From contig CALUWD010000006.1 of assembly GCA_944324385.1 (NCBI GenBank), positions 1 through 64,000 of the forward strand: a stretch of DNA of 64,000 bases, in the 5' to 3' direction. The position numbers were made by a program, and so were the translations under genes. Positions 8,052 through 16,833 of this stretch are shown one piece after another; position 1 is the first letter of the stretch; every line of letters begins with the position of its first letter. The stretch is from Candidatus Gastranaerophilales bacterium. Its GTDB lineage: Bacteria > Cyanobacteriota > Vampirovibrionia > Gastranaerophilales > Gastranaerophilaceae. A model generated the notes under the pieces. That model did not search any database. It saw only the letters and a list, made by a program, of their open reading frames with translations, and was not told the origin of the DNA.

Positions 8052-8609
8052 CTAGCCTCCAAAGTCAATTCTGTAAATTTTATTTCCTTGTTCTTGAGCG
8101 TTGTTTGAAATGACCGCATCCCAATTTGCAAGTAAAACATCAGCACCAAATCCTTCATTTAGCTTCGAAGTAGGCTCATATATTGGTTTTAAATCAGGTA
8201 TATACTTGCTTATTGTTCCTGTCTGTCCCTCTGAAGTTTTTATCAATTGCATATCTGGAGTGTTTAGTCCTAGCAACTCATACACCTTTGAGGCAAATAC
8301 CTCAGTATTTGCTTGCGTGCTTTCAATATTTTGTATTTTATTTGGAAACTTTGCATAAAACAGTTCTTGTGTTTCAGTGTTTAAGGCATAAAAACCTCTA
8401 TTTGAGCCTAATTGAGTATTATTAAAAATTTTGAAATTTGTTTTTTTGCCGTCTGATAATTCCCAAGCTTGCTCAAAAACATCAGTTGCTTTTGTAGACA
8501 ATTTTTCAATAAAATCATTTGTCTTTTCTTGTAAACTTTTTGTTAAGCCTTGCTTTTTGCTAATAATTATTTTATTGTATTGAGTAATTGCATCCAAACT
8601 GCTGTGCAA
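8052..8609 (-). CDS. Kinase-fold fragment, 5' half of a split kinase-ADP-ribosyltransferase gene
   Basis: 185 residues with kinase-fold landmarks: a beta-strand Lys in FYAKFP (K87), a helix-C Glu (E103 in NTEVFASKV), a catalytic-loop-like ANWDAVISNN (161-170) and a metal-binding IDFGG (181-185). The pattern resembles HipA/PI4-kinase-like enzymes in toxin and effector proteins; that assignment is moderate. The frame stops at TAG directly after DFGG, then continues in frame as L-N-Y-R-A-Q-G, the usual continuation in this fold. The listed start is TTG. Upstream, an ATG at 8719 after GGAAGG opens a frame that would join this one if the A7 run at 8657-8663 had one more base. The locus is probably a pseudogene or recoded. 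Confidence 0.6.
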   Translation of the reverse strand: MHSSLDAITQYNKIIISKKQGLTKSLQEKTNDFIEKLSTKATDVFEQAWELSDGKKTNFKIFNNTQLGSNRGFYALNTETQELFYAKFPNKIQNIESTQANTEVFASKVYELLGLNTPDMQLIKTSEGQTGTISKYIPDLKPIYEPTSKLNEGFGADVLLANWDAVISNNAQEQGNKIYRIDFGG

Positions 8610-8934
8610 TGATTTATCAGAAGCTGCTTCTGTACATTTTCTGATTAGCTTAGAAGTTTTTTTATCCCAGCATCCCGAACTGTATTTATTCCATTTGAAA
8701 TTATTTTTAAAATATTCATGATTTAGTGAACCCTTCCTTGATTTAATAAAAACCTTTTTATTTTTTTATTGCTTTTTATTTTGCTATTTGTTAATAAAGC
8801 CTTTTTACAGCGTCTATGAACCATTTTGCTGTTAAATGAAATTCTTAAGTATAGCTTGAAACATTCCCCACCTCGATATGTTTTTTATTCTTGTTTTTAA
8901 TTAGTATGTCTTTAGCTATTATTAGGAGAAATTT

Positions 8935-10470
8935 ATGGATAATATGTTTTGTTTTCAATGTGAGCAAACCTCTCAAGGCAAGGGTTGTACAATTCAAGGT
9001 GTATGCGGTAAGGCACCTGATACTTCCAATCTTCAAGATGAACTAATAAGCAAATTAATTGAGTTGGCCAACTGTTCAAATAAAAATGATGAAATAACAC
9101 AAATTTTAATTGACGGGCTTTTTATTACAATTACAAATGTGAATTTTGATAACAAATCAATAAAAGAGTATATAAAAAATGTTGAAAAGCATATTGATTG
9201 TGATTTTAAGTTTAATATAAGTAGTGTATGGGATTGCGATGATGATTTAAGGAGCCTAAAGTCTTTGGTTTTATTTGGGCTAAAAGGGGTTGCTGCTTAT
9301 GCTCACCATGCAAGGGTTTTAGGGTATAAAGATGAAGTTGTTGATAATTTCTTTTATGAGGCACTAAATGGTATATCAAAAAAATTATCAGTTGACGAAC
9401 TTTTGAATTTGGTTTTAAAAACAGGTGAAATAAATTTAAAATGTATGGAGCTTTTAGATAGAGCAAATACTCAAACTTATGGTAATCCACAACCAAAGAA
9501 AGTAACAACAAATATTGAAAAAGGGCCTTTTATAATTGTTACAGGTCATGATTTAAAGGATTTAAAATTACTTTTAGAACAAACAAAAGACAAGGGAGTA
9601 AATATTTATACCCATGGGGAAATGTTGCCAGCTCATGCGTATCCTGAGTTAAATAAATACCCTCATTTAAAGGGAAATTTTGGAACCGCTTGGCAAAACC
9701 AGCAAAAAGAATTTGATAATATTCCGGCTGCAATTTTATTTACTACAAATTGCATTATGCCTGTAAAAGAAAGCTATAAAGATAGAGTATTTACAACATC
9801 TGTTGTTGCCTATCCTGATGTGGTGCATATTGATAACAATAAAGACTTTTCGCCTGTTATAAATAAAGCACTTGAACTTGGCGGATATAATGAAGACAAA
9901 AAGATGACAGGTATCAACGGAGGGGATGTTTTAACTGTAGGTTATGGACACAATACGGTTTTGTCGGTTGCTGACAAGATTATAGAGTCTGTAAAAAGTG
10001 GTGACATTAAACATATTTTCTTAGTTGGCGGTTGCGACGGCGCAAAAGTAGGCAGAAACTACTACACTGATTTTGTAAAGCTAACCCCAAAGGATTCGCT
10101 TGTCTTGACTTTAGCGTGTGGCAAATTTAGATTTAATGATATTTACCTTGGTGAAATCAATGGAATAGAGCGACTTTTAGATATGGGGCAGTGCAATGAT
10201 GCTTATTCGGCAATAAAAGTTGCGCTAGAGCTTGCTCGTGCATTTGATTGTTCTGTTAATGACTTGCCTTTGTCTTTAATTTTGTCTTGGTATGAACAAA
10301 AAGCAGTTTGTATTTTGCTAACCCTTTTGTATTTAGGAGTTGAAAATATAAGATTAGGCCCAACCCTGCCAGCTTTTGTTTCACCAAATGTACTTAAGAT
10401 ATTGGTTGATAAGTTTAAAATAAAACCTATTACAACACCTGAAAATGACTTAAAAGAAATCTTAGGTTAA
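8935..10470 (+). CDS. hcp: Hybrid-cluster protein / hydroxylamine reductase
   Basis: 511 residues. The N-terminal cysteines C6, C9, C18 and C24 (C-x2-C-x8-C-x5-C) match the Fe-S cluster of Hcp from anaerobes. Later TTNCIMP, GGCDGAK and LACGKF carry hybrid-cluster ligands. The enzyme reduces hydroxylamine in vitro and is generally linked to nitric oxide and nitrosative stress, acting as an NO reductase in E. coli. It is a cytoplasmic single gene with an AGGAGA binding site seven bases before the ATG. No hcr reductase gene is adjacent. It converges with the glycosyltransferase gene and overlaps it by nine bases. Confidence 0.93.
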   Translation: MDNMFCFQCEQTSQGKGCTIQGVCGKAPDTSNLQDELISKLIELANCSNKNDEITQILIDGLFITITNVNFDNKSIKEYIKNVEKHIDCDFKFNISSVWDCDDDLRSLKSLVLFGLKGVAAYAHHARVLGYKDEVVDNFFYEALNGISKKLSVDELLNLVLKTGEINLKCMELLDRANTQTYGNPQPKKVTTNIEKGPFIIVTGHDLKDLKLLLEQTKDKGVNIYTHGEMLPAHAYPELNKYPHLKGNFGTAWQNQQKEFDNIPAAILFTTNCIMPVKESYKDRVFTTSVVAYPDVVHIDNNKDFSPVINKALELGGYNEDKKMTGINGGDVLTVGYGHNTVLSVADKIIESVKSGDIKHIFLVGGCDGAKVGRNYYTDFVKLTPKDSLVLTLACGKFRFNDIYLGEINGIERLLDMGQCNDAYSAIKVALELARAFDCSVNDLPLSLILSWYEQKAVCILLTLLYLGVENIRLGPTLPAFVSPNVLKILVDKFKIKPITTPENDLKEILG

Positions 10471-11499
10471 AAATAACACAATTGATAAAAGTGCTAAAAG
10501 TGTAGATATTATTATTAATGCAATATTGCTTTTCTTATATTTTTTAAATTTGCATCTGTAATAATTTACCTCGGCACTTTTATCTATTGGAGTTATTAAA
10601 GTTTTGAAAACCTCAGGAAATTTTTGTACTGCTTTTTCAACTATGTCGTATCTTTTAATATTTATTGCAGATTTTAAAACTTGCCTCATTGCTTCTTGTG
10701 GTGTTTCGTAAGATAGTGAGCGGTTAAATTTGTCTAAAAGTTTTCTTACTTCTATTGGGAAATTTATTATCTCAAGCCAGAATCTAACTTGTTTTTCATC
10801 GATTGTTTGATTTGTAGAATTCCAAATGCCTGTTTCGTTAATTGTTTTAACGGACATTAATTTATCTATATATTTAATCTTGCCCATTAGTGAGAAGAAA
10901 TAAATCAAATACGAATCACCATTTATAATTTCAACTGGAAATGTTTCAATCAAAAGCTCCTTATAGCAATTGAAACGATACATAACAGAACAAGTTTCGA
11001 TAAAATAACCGCAAATGGTATCTTCTATTGTAAAAATGTCTTTATTTTTTATATCCTCAACAGTTGGTTTACAGCAAATATCTTCTCCTGTAACGACATT
11101 TTTTCTTAAACTTTTATGAAAACAACCCGTAAAATCCGGATTATTTTCTAAAAAATCAACTTGTGTTTGAAGCTTATTTTCATCAATCCAATAGTCATCA
11201 CCTTCACAAAAAGCTATATACTTGCAGTTTAGTCTATCTATAATGGTTCTAAAAATTTTGTATATACCAATTGAGGTAAAAATATTTTTATCGGGAAAAA
11301 TTGGCTTTATGATATCAGGGTATTTTTGAGCATATTCTTTTATAATTTCCCTTGTGCCATCTGCCGAATAATCATCAAAAACAATTGCTTCAAATTTAAA
11401 ATTTGTTTTTTGTTTTACAAAACCATCAAGACATTTTCTTATATGCGCTGAATGATTGTATGTTATGCAATATATTCCAACTTTATTTTCATCTGTCAT
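10462..11499 (-). CDS. Family 2 glycosyltransferase with C-terminal membrane helix
   Basis: 345 residues. The GT-A fold begins at once (VGIYCITYNHS), with a nucleotide-binding FDDYSADGT near 40-48 and the metal-binding CEGDDYW near 98-104, all typical of GT2 enzymes that use nucleotide-activated sugars. A single hydrophobic segment at the extreme C-terminus (about 325-344) suggests membrane attachment. It is the last gene of the block 13967-10462, 16 bases after the phosphoesterase. It probably adds a sugar to a surface polysaccharide; donor and acceptor are unknown. The 3' end overlaps hcp by nine bases. Confidence 0.8.
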   Translation of the reverse strand: MTDENKVGIYCITYNHSAHIRKCLDGFVKQKTNFKFEAIVFDDYSADGTREIIKEYAQKYPDIIKPIFPDKNIFTSIGIYKIFRTIIDRLNCKYIAFCEGDDYWIDENKLQTQVDFLENNPDFTGCFHKSLRKNVVTGEDICCKPTVEDIKNKDIFTIEDTICGYFIETCSVMYRFNCYKELLIETFPVEIINGDSYLIYFFSLMGKIKYIDKLMSVKTINETGIWNSTNQTIDEKQVRFWLEIINFPIEVRKLLDKFNRSLSYETPQEAMRQVLKSAINIKRYDIVEKAVQKFPEVFKTLITPIDKSAEVNYYRCKFKKYKKSNIALIIISTLLALLSIVLFLT

Positions 11500-11515
11500 A
11501 TAAAATTATTTCCTC

Positions 11516-12184
11516 TTACCAGCATAAATTTTTAGCACCCGTTTTTAAACATCCGTAGTAATATCCGTTAAAGCCTGCTTTTTCCATAAGTTCACCGACT
11601 TTTTTAATATCATATTCCACTCTTTGCAATTCAAAGTTTTTACCGTTAAATATTGCAAATGCTGCCTTATTGTTGTTATCTCTGGGTTGACCAACAGAGC
11701 CAGGGTTACAGTAGATTTTATCTGTGTATTTTTCTAGTCTTTGTATATGACAGTGCCCTGAGGCAAAATAGTTGCCTGTTAGGTTTTTAAAATATTCCTC
11801 TGTTGGCTGTAAATAGTCATCAATAGGATTGTTCCAACTGCCATGTACCATAGAAAGCCCGTATTCGTTTCTAATTAAAGGAAAAGATTTTATCCATTCT
11901 TTGTTTTCCCTTGTAATGATTTTCCTTTGATATTTAAGGCAATCATTTACACTTTTTGAGCGCGGACAAAAGCTATCAGACGCCATATACCAGTCATGAT
12001 TGCCCATTACGCACTTTACGTTTCTTTTTCTCAACTCATCGCAACACTCGTTTACCTGAGAATAGTAGCCCACTACATCACCAAGGCAAAAAATCTCATT
12101 TATCTGTAAATTATCAATGTAACCAAGCACGTTTTTAAGCGCTTCATAGTTACCGTGTATATCAGATATTATTGCTATTTTCAT
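11516..12184 (-). CDS. Calcineurin-like metallophosphoesterase
   Basis: 222 residues with all the dimetal motifs in order: SDIHGNYEAL (about 7-16), GDVVGY (about 35-40), GNHDWY (about 61-66), a His in HGSWN (about 114) and GHCHIQRL (about 142-149). This is the small YfcE/Mj0936-like cytoplasmic family, which hydrolyses phosphodiesters or phosphomonoesters; the substrate is not predictable. The C-terminal part (residues 165-222) is slightly extended. It overlaps the upstream ATP-grasp gene by 23 bases, so it is co-translated with the sugar-modification block. Confidence 0.85.
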   Translation of the reverse strand: MKIAIISDIHGNYEALKNVLGYIDNLQINEIFCLGDVVGYYSQVNECCDELRKRNVKCVMGNHDWYMASDSFCPRSKSVNDCLKYQRKIITRENKEWIKSFPLIRNEYGLSMVHGSWNNPIDDYLQPTEEYFKNLTGNYFASGHCHIQRLEKYTDKIYCNPGSVGQPRDNNNKAAFAIFNGKNFELQRVEYDIKKVGELMEKAGFNGYYYGCLKTGAKNLCW

Positions 12185-13127
12185 AAAAAATATAATCCTC
12201 TGTGTATCTTATTGCATAGCCGTTTTTAATTTCAGGCTGTTTAATTTCTTTGTTGAGCAAAAAATAATCCACACACATTTTAGCTTCGTTGTATCCAAAA
12301 GCCATTCTGATTGATGTTGAGGAGGAAATCCTCGGGTTAATTTCAAGCAACCTCCAATGCCCTGCATCATCTTTTCTGAATTGAAAATTGGTAGGACCAA
12401 TGGGATTAAAAATTTTAGCCAATTTATCAATACAAGTTTTAATTTCAGGTACAAAAACCACTTTTGCTTTTTCTGTAAATCCGCTTGTGGAGAGTTTTCT
12501 CTCTAACATCATACAGGCATTTATGTTTGAATTTTTATCAAAAAAAGCAGACGCTGTTATCTCGCTGTCATCCCCTTGAATATATTCCTGCAACATAAGT
12601 TCGTCGCCAATTTTAGTTTTATATTTTTCCAAAGTTTCACTCTCAAGGATTTTTACAATACCTTTTGAGCCAAAACCGCAGCGGGGTTTTAGCAAAACAG
12701 GAAAATTTAAAGCATTATAATCAGGTGTCAAAGTAGAATATATTGTGTTTTCAAAATTATTACTCTTGAGTTTTTTGTAAAATTCCCATTTGTCAAGGCA
12801 AAGCGAGATTAAATCAGAATTGTTAAGTAATACAAAAGTGCCTGTAGACTGAATTTCATAACGATTTTCGTTCCAAAATGACATATCGGCCTCAATCCCC
12901 GGGATTATCATATCTACAGAGTCTTTTTTAACTACTGACTTTAGCCAATTAAGATACTCAGGAGAATTTGTTCTTGGTGCAAGTTCAAAAATGTCGCAAA
13001 AAACAGGTGCAATTGAATTATCATAAATTGTTGTGCCAATTGTTGTTACGTTATTACATTTTTTTAAAGATTTTAAAATTCCATAGCCTACAATGCCTGA
13101 TGCGCCAGATACTAGAACAGTCTTCAT
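12162..13127 (-). CDS. ATP-grasp ligase (carbamoyl-phosphate-synthase-like)
   Basis: 321 residues. A Rossmann-like pre-ATP-grasp region starts with VLVSGASGIVGYG, followed by an ATP-binding core with LLKPRCGFGSKGI (about 147-159), LQEYIQGDDSEI (about 180-191) and the metal-binding LLEINPRISSS (about 262-272). ATP-grasp enzymes join a carboxylate, via acyl phosphate, to an amine or thiol. In this setting it may modify a sugar or a cell-surface amino compound, but the substrate is unknown. Its start follows the epimerase stop directly and its 3' end overlaps the phosphoesterase. Confidence 0.75.
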   Translation of the reverse strand: MKTVLVSGASGIVGYGILKSLKKCNNVTTIGTTIYDNSIAPVFCDIFELAPRTNSPEYLNWLKSVVKKDSVDMIIPGIEADMSFWNENRYEIQSTGTFVLLNNSDLISLCLDKWEFYKKLKSNNFENTIYSTLTPDYNALNFPVLLKPRCGFGSKGIVKILESETLEKYKTKIGDELMLQEYIQGDDSEITASAFFDKNSNINACMMLERKLSTSGFTEKAKVVFVPEIKTCIDKLAKIFNPIGPTNFQFRKDDAGHWRLLEINPRISSSTSIRMAFGYNEAKMCVDYFLLNKEIKQPEIKNGYAIRYTEDYIFYENSNNI

Positions 13128-13967
13128 TTATTGTACCTTCTGATATTCTTTCCACATTTCAATTCCCTTTTTTAAGTCTATCTGTGGAACATAGTTTATA
13201 ATTTTATACAAGCTATCATCATAGTCAAATATATTATCTGTTATATCTGGTTTTTCTTTAACGAAGTTAATGCTGCCACCTTTATTAAAAACATTTTTTG
13301 CTGTCTGCGCAATATCTAGTATTTTTATGTTTTCAGGATAAGAACAAGTAAACTCTCCATATACTGATTGTTTTATTACGCGTTTAATTATTTCTGCCAA
13401 ATCTAGAGAATTAATGTAGTTGCGCTTGGCATTATTTGTTCCATATATATCTACATCTTTACCATTATTTAGTTTTTCTAATATTGTGTAAAATAGTGGT
13501 TGATTTTTTTTAAATTCTGGTCTATTTCCATATATTTGTGATGGCTTTAATATTGTTAAATTAATATTGTTCAATTTGCAATAATACTTGGCTAATTCAT
13601 CCGCACATTTTTTTGTTATGGCGTAGTCGCTAAAATACGGATTATTTGTTTTTAATAAAGCGAATAAAGACGATATTTGAATTAAATGCTTTACATGTTT
13701 GCAGGCAATGCAAGTATTTATTACTCCTTTTATGTTTGTATCAATGATTTTTCTGTAGTCATTGTCGGATTTTGAAGCAAATAACGCTGCAAAGTTAATT
13801 GCAACATCAATATATTCAGGAATATGAAAAGGTTTATCTACGTCTATATTTAAATCAGAATCATGCCGACTTGCTGTTATTATCTCAAATGAATCTTTTT
13901 CTAATTGTTCTTTTACATCTTTTGCGAGTGCTGAATTTGCCCCAATAATTAGTACTTTAATTTTCAT
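13128..13967 (-). CDS. NAD-dependent sugar epimerase/dehydratase (extended SDR)
   Basis: 279 residues, first gene of the four-gene block reading to 10462. The nucleotide-binding turn is IIGANSALAKD (7-17), a variant of GxxGxxG. An NFAALF segment follows, then ISSLFAL and the catalytic Y-A-I-T-K-K (about 117-122), i.e. the YxxxK of short-chain dehydrogenases. ILKPSQIYG matches the usual R-x-x-N-V-Y-G region. It should act on a nucleotide sugar. Upstream, 13968-14183 (216 bases) holds no gene I can support, only AT-rich sequence suitable for a promoter. Confidence 0.8.
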   Translation of the reverse strand: MKIKVLIIGANSALAKDVKEQLEKDSFEIITASRHDSDLNIDVDKPFHIPEYIDVAINFAALFASKSDNDYRKIIDTNIKGVINTCIACKHVKHLIQISSLFALLKTNNPYFSDYAITKKCADELAKYYCKLNNINLTILKPSQIYGNRPEFKKNQPLFYTILEKLNNGKDVDIYGTNNAKRNYINSLDLAEIIKRVIKQSVYGEFTCSYPENIKILDIAQTAKNVFNKGGSINFVKEKPDITDNIFDYDDSLYKIINYVPQIDLKKGIEMWKEYQKVQ

Positions 13968-14183
13968 AATGCCTCTGTTTCAATCAATATCACTGTTGAT
14001 AGTTCAGGATAAGATATGTTTTCAGACAATATCACACCCTAAGCTTAAATTCAAAAATTTTAAGTCATAGGCCATAATACGCTTATTTAGGTTTGTTTTC
14101 ACTATATACCTCTTTTAGAGAAGTGTAGCATATGGCATATTTTTTATCAATTTTGTGAAATTTTTAAATTATTTGCATAAATT

Positions 14184-15386
14184 TTAAGCCTCTACTTTAA
14201 CTTTGATAAATTCATCCATATTGTCCATTTTATATAACATTTCATCTATTGAAGAAAATTTTAATATCATTGTCCCCAGTGTGCCATTTGAACCATTAAA
14301 TGCTTGAATTAAATCACCGGGATTGTACATCATTTCAAACTCAACAATATTATTCTTTTTAAAGTCATCTGAGAATTCAACGGATTTTAAAATACCATCT
14401 TTTTTTGAATGCACCATATAGCACGACCAGAACCCCTTAGGTTCTACCATTTTTAAATCACTACAATCCATTCCCATGGCTGCTTTTATAGTATATTCAA
14501 CCATGTCTACACCTGTTGCATACTGTGTTACTTGTGCTATTAAGTTGCCACCGTTTCTTGGGCCCAATTCCATTAAAATTACGTTTTCATTTTTATCAAT
14601 TCTAACATCAAAATTATATGCCCCTGTTTGCATGTTTAGTAAATCAAGTAATCTTTGGGTTTCGTTATGTATTTTATCGTGTATATATTTTGGCATATTA
14701 TATGGCCAGCTTTCACCAATCGGCACAAAAGGGTTACCTGATTTTAAATTAAAATGTTCGTTTGCAAAACATCTGAAAGCCAGTTTTCCATCAACGGAAA
14801 AACCATCTCCTGCTATTTGATATCCTTGTTTTTCAACATATTCTTCGATAATAAATCTTTTAGCACGAGAAAATTGGAGCGCATATTGAATTGCTGCTTT
14901 TAAGTCTTCTATTTTATAAATTTTAGTAACACCTTTTGAGCCGGAAGAATCAACAGGTTTTACCATTACCGGTTTTTTAAAATTTTCCCAATCAACTTTT
15001 GCGTCTTCATAATTTGTAAAGCCCATTGCTCTTGGGACATTAAAATTATTATCTGATAAAAATTTTCTAAATAAGTCTTTGTTGGATAAAATTTCAACTG
15101 ATTTATAAGGCTGTCCGGCCAAGCCCATTTTTTCAGCAACATAAGCAGCAGTTGGTGCTGCTGGGTCTGAGGCATAACAAACAATTCCATCAATCTTTAA
15201 TTCTTTGGCTAATTTTAAAACAGCTTCCTTGTCAGTTGTGCTTACATTGTGATATTCATCAGCAAATTTGTGCCCTGGATTATCTGGAAGGTAATCACAG
15301 GTTATTGTGTATAAGTTCATTTCTTTTGCTTTTTTTACAGATGGAACTTGAAAATGCGACCCGCCTAATAATAAAACTTTTTTCAT
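14184..15386 (-). CDS. ATP-grasp enzyme (carbamoyl-phosphate-synthase / PurK-like)
   Basis: 400 residues. A biotin-carboxylase-like N-terminal Rossmann region (VLLLGGSHFQVPSV) is followed by ATP-grasp motifs: VMVKPVDSSGSKGV (about 142-155), IIEEYVEKQGYQIAGD (about 186-201) and LMELGPRNGGN (about 286-296), the last giving the metal-binding Glu and Asn. It is a distinct paralogue of the ATP-grasp gene at 12162. AGGA eight bases before ATG sets the start. The substrate is unknown; the context suggests an amide- or peptide-type sugar or surface modification. It follows the KAS III remnant on the same strand. Confidence 0.75.
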   Translation of the reverse strand: MKKVLLLGGSHFQVPSVKKAKEMNLYTITCDYLPDNPGHKFADEYHNVSTTDKEAVLKLAKELKIDGIVCYASDPAAPTAAYVAEKMGLAGQPYKSVEILSNKDLFRKFLSDNNFNVPRAMGFTNYEDAKVDWENFKKPVMVKPVDSSGSKGVTKIYKIEDLKAAIQYALQFSRAKRFIIEEYVEKQGYQIAGDGFSVDGKLAFRCFANEHFNLKSGNPFVPIGESWPYNMPKYIHDKIHNETQRLLDLLNMQTGAYNFDVRIDKNENVILMELGPRNGGNLIAQVTQYATGVDMVEYTIKAAMGMDCSDLKMVEPKGFWSCYMVHSKKDGILKSVEFSDDFKKNNIVEFEMMYNPGDLIQAFNGSNGTLGTMILKFSSIDEMLYKMDNMDEFIKVKVEA

Positions 15387-15452
15387 ATTGTTTATCCTAT
15401 AGTTTTTTACCTAAAATATTATTATTTTGCAAATTGTCTTTTTTAGCTATTT

Positions 15453-15641
15453 TTAGCATGCTGATGCGGTATCATTTTCAACCACCCTTATTTTGTTAAA
15501 ACCTGATGATTTCATAACCATCTTTAACTGTTTTTCATTTCCGCCATAGAGAGTTTTGTCATCTAAAAGACAAAGTTCGCACTTTGGAACTACAGTTGAA
15601 ATACCTTTTATTTCTACGTTTTCAATTTTTACATTAAGCAT
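15453..15641 (-). pseudogene. N-terminal remnant of a 3-oxoacyl-ACP synthase III-like gene
   Basis: Only 62 residues, behind a good AGGA binding site. The sequence matches the start of a FabH-like synthase as I know the family: K-I-E-N-V-E-I-x-G-I near the N-terminus, then S-S-G-F (the usual s-T-G-v), then V-E-N-D-T-A-S. It stops at the point where the family continues with D-L-C and the catalytic domain. The 66 bases that follow contain no continuation in any frame, so the rest was probably deleted. Such KAS III paralogues occur in sugar-modification clusters. A functional short protein is possible but less likely. Confidence 0.55.
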
Positions 15642-15827
15642 TGTTTTTTCCTGTCTAACTAATTAATTCCGTTGGTACAAAAGAGCTTACATTGCATTTT
15701 ATGTCATTTTCTTTGCATAAGAGCAATATTCTTTTTTAAATTTGTTCAGTATTTTTTTAATAATATTCATTAAATTTCTCTTTCAGGAATTGCATTATGT
15801 AAAAATTTGTCATTCTGCTCAACATTC

Positions 15828-15867
15828 TTGACTCGTTAACAAGTTTTTTATATATTACGATAACGAG
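15828..15867 (+). promoter_or_regulatory. Promoter with flanking inverted repeat upstream of the GT92-like gene
   Basis: TTGACT (15828-15833), 17 bases, TATATT (15851-15856). CTCGTTA (15832-15838) and TAACGAG (15861-15867) form a perfect 7-bp inverted repeat that brackets the -10 box and could be an operator. The remainder of the 307-base gap 15642-15948 holds only a short frame with AAGGA and ATG at 15891, ending at 15974 inside the next gene. Confidence 0.5.
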
Positions 15868-15948
15868 ATTGTTTTTGCAAGGATTGATATATGATATTAG
15901 TAAAAGAGTATAGTCCTGTTTTTATAAGGTATTGTGTTAAGTTTTTGA

Positions 15949-16833
15949 ATGAAAAAAATAAGAATATCTTTTAAAAGAAAATTTAAATTTGGAGCACCTA
16001 TTCCATATGATGATGTCTATTATCCCAACAAGCCTGTTTATCTATCAGTGTGCTCGATTTTCAAAGATGAAGCACCATATTTAAAGGAATGGATAGAGTA
16101 CCATCTTTTAGCAGGAGTTGAAAGGTTTTATTTGTATGACAATAACTCAAGCGATAATCCGCTTGAGTTATTGCAGCCTTATATTAATAAAGGAATTGTT
16201 GTTTATCATAAATTGGATGGTGAGGGCAAGCAATATGTTGCCTATAGAGATGCAATTTATAAATACAAAAAGCAAACTTATTGGATGGCAATTATTGATT
16301 TAGATGAATTTATTTTGCCTGTTGAAAAAGATGATATAAAGGAATTTTTAAAAGACTATGAAAAATACCCTGGTGTTGTAATAAATCAACAAGTGTTTGA
16401 TTCGAACGGTTATAAAACAAAACCAAATGTTCCCGTCATTGAAGCTTATACGAAAATTTCAAAAGAATATGGCGTTATTTTATCAGCTCAAATTAAATCA
16501 ATTTTTAAACCTCAAGAAGTATCTGAAATACACACTGCTCATTACGCTAATTACAAAGGCAACAAGCTTGCTGTTTATCTAAATTTATTAGAAGTGCCAG
16601 CAAACACTTATGGGATTGTTTGTAATTATTTGGAAGTAATGTCAAAAATCCGTCTTAATCACTACTATACAAAATCCGAAGAAGAATATCTAAAAAGGTG
16701 TAACAGAAACTATGCCAATATGCCTGTTAAGCGCCCAGTTTTGCAAAGTTTTCTGAATTTCTGTGGAGAAACAGAGGAAGATTTAACAATTCAAAAGTAC
16801 CTTTCAAAATTAAAAGAAAGATTAAAAGATTAA
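15949..16833 (+). CDS. Glycosyltransferase of the GT92 / GT2-like group
   Basis: 294 residues. After a basic N-terminus come the hallmarks of this group: LSVCSIFKDEAPYLKEWIEY (about 30-49), FYLYDNNSSDNP (about 60-71) and the metal-binding IIDLDEFI (about 114-121). Later HY (about 228) fits the acceptor-side His. It is a cytoplasmic-face enzyme likely transferring a sugar to a surface glycan. The ATG has no Shine-Dalgarno sequence, while ATG 15891 in another frame has a good one, so the N-terminus or coupling is uncertain. It is the only plus-strand gene in the block and shares a TTAA with the convergent aminotransferase stop. Confidence 0.75.
   Translation: MKKIRISFKRKFKFGAPIPYDDVYYPNKPVYLSVCSIFKDEAPYLKEWIEYHLLAGVERFYLYDNNSSDNPLELLQPYINKGIVVYHKLDGEGKQYVAYRDAIYKYKKQTYWMAIIDLDEFILPVEKDDIKEFLKDYEKYPGVVINQQVFDSNGYKTKPNVPVIEAYTKISKEYGVILSAQIKSIFKPQEVSEIHTAHYANYKGNKLAVYLNLLEVPANTYGIVCNYLEVMSKIRLNHYYTKSEEEYLKRCNRNYANMPVKRPVLQSFLNFCGETEEDLTIQKYLSKLKERLKD

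Noticed and set aside
8052..8054. Reassignment of TAG as a sense codon in this organism
   Set aside because: rpmJ, rpsM, rpoA and kdsD all end naturally at TAG, so TAG works as a stop; only the one locus is interrupted.
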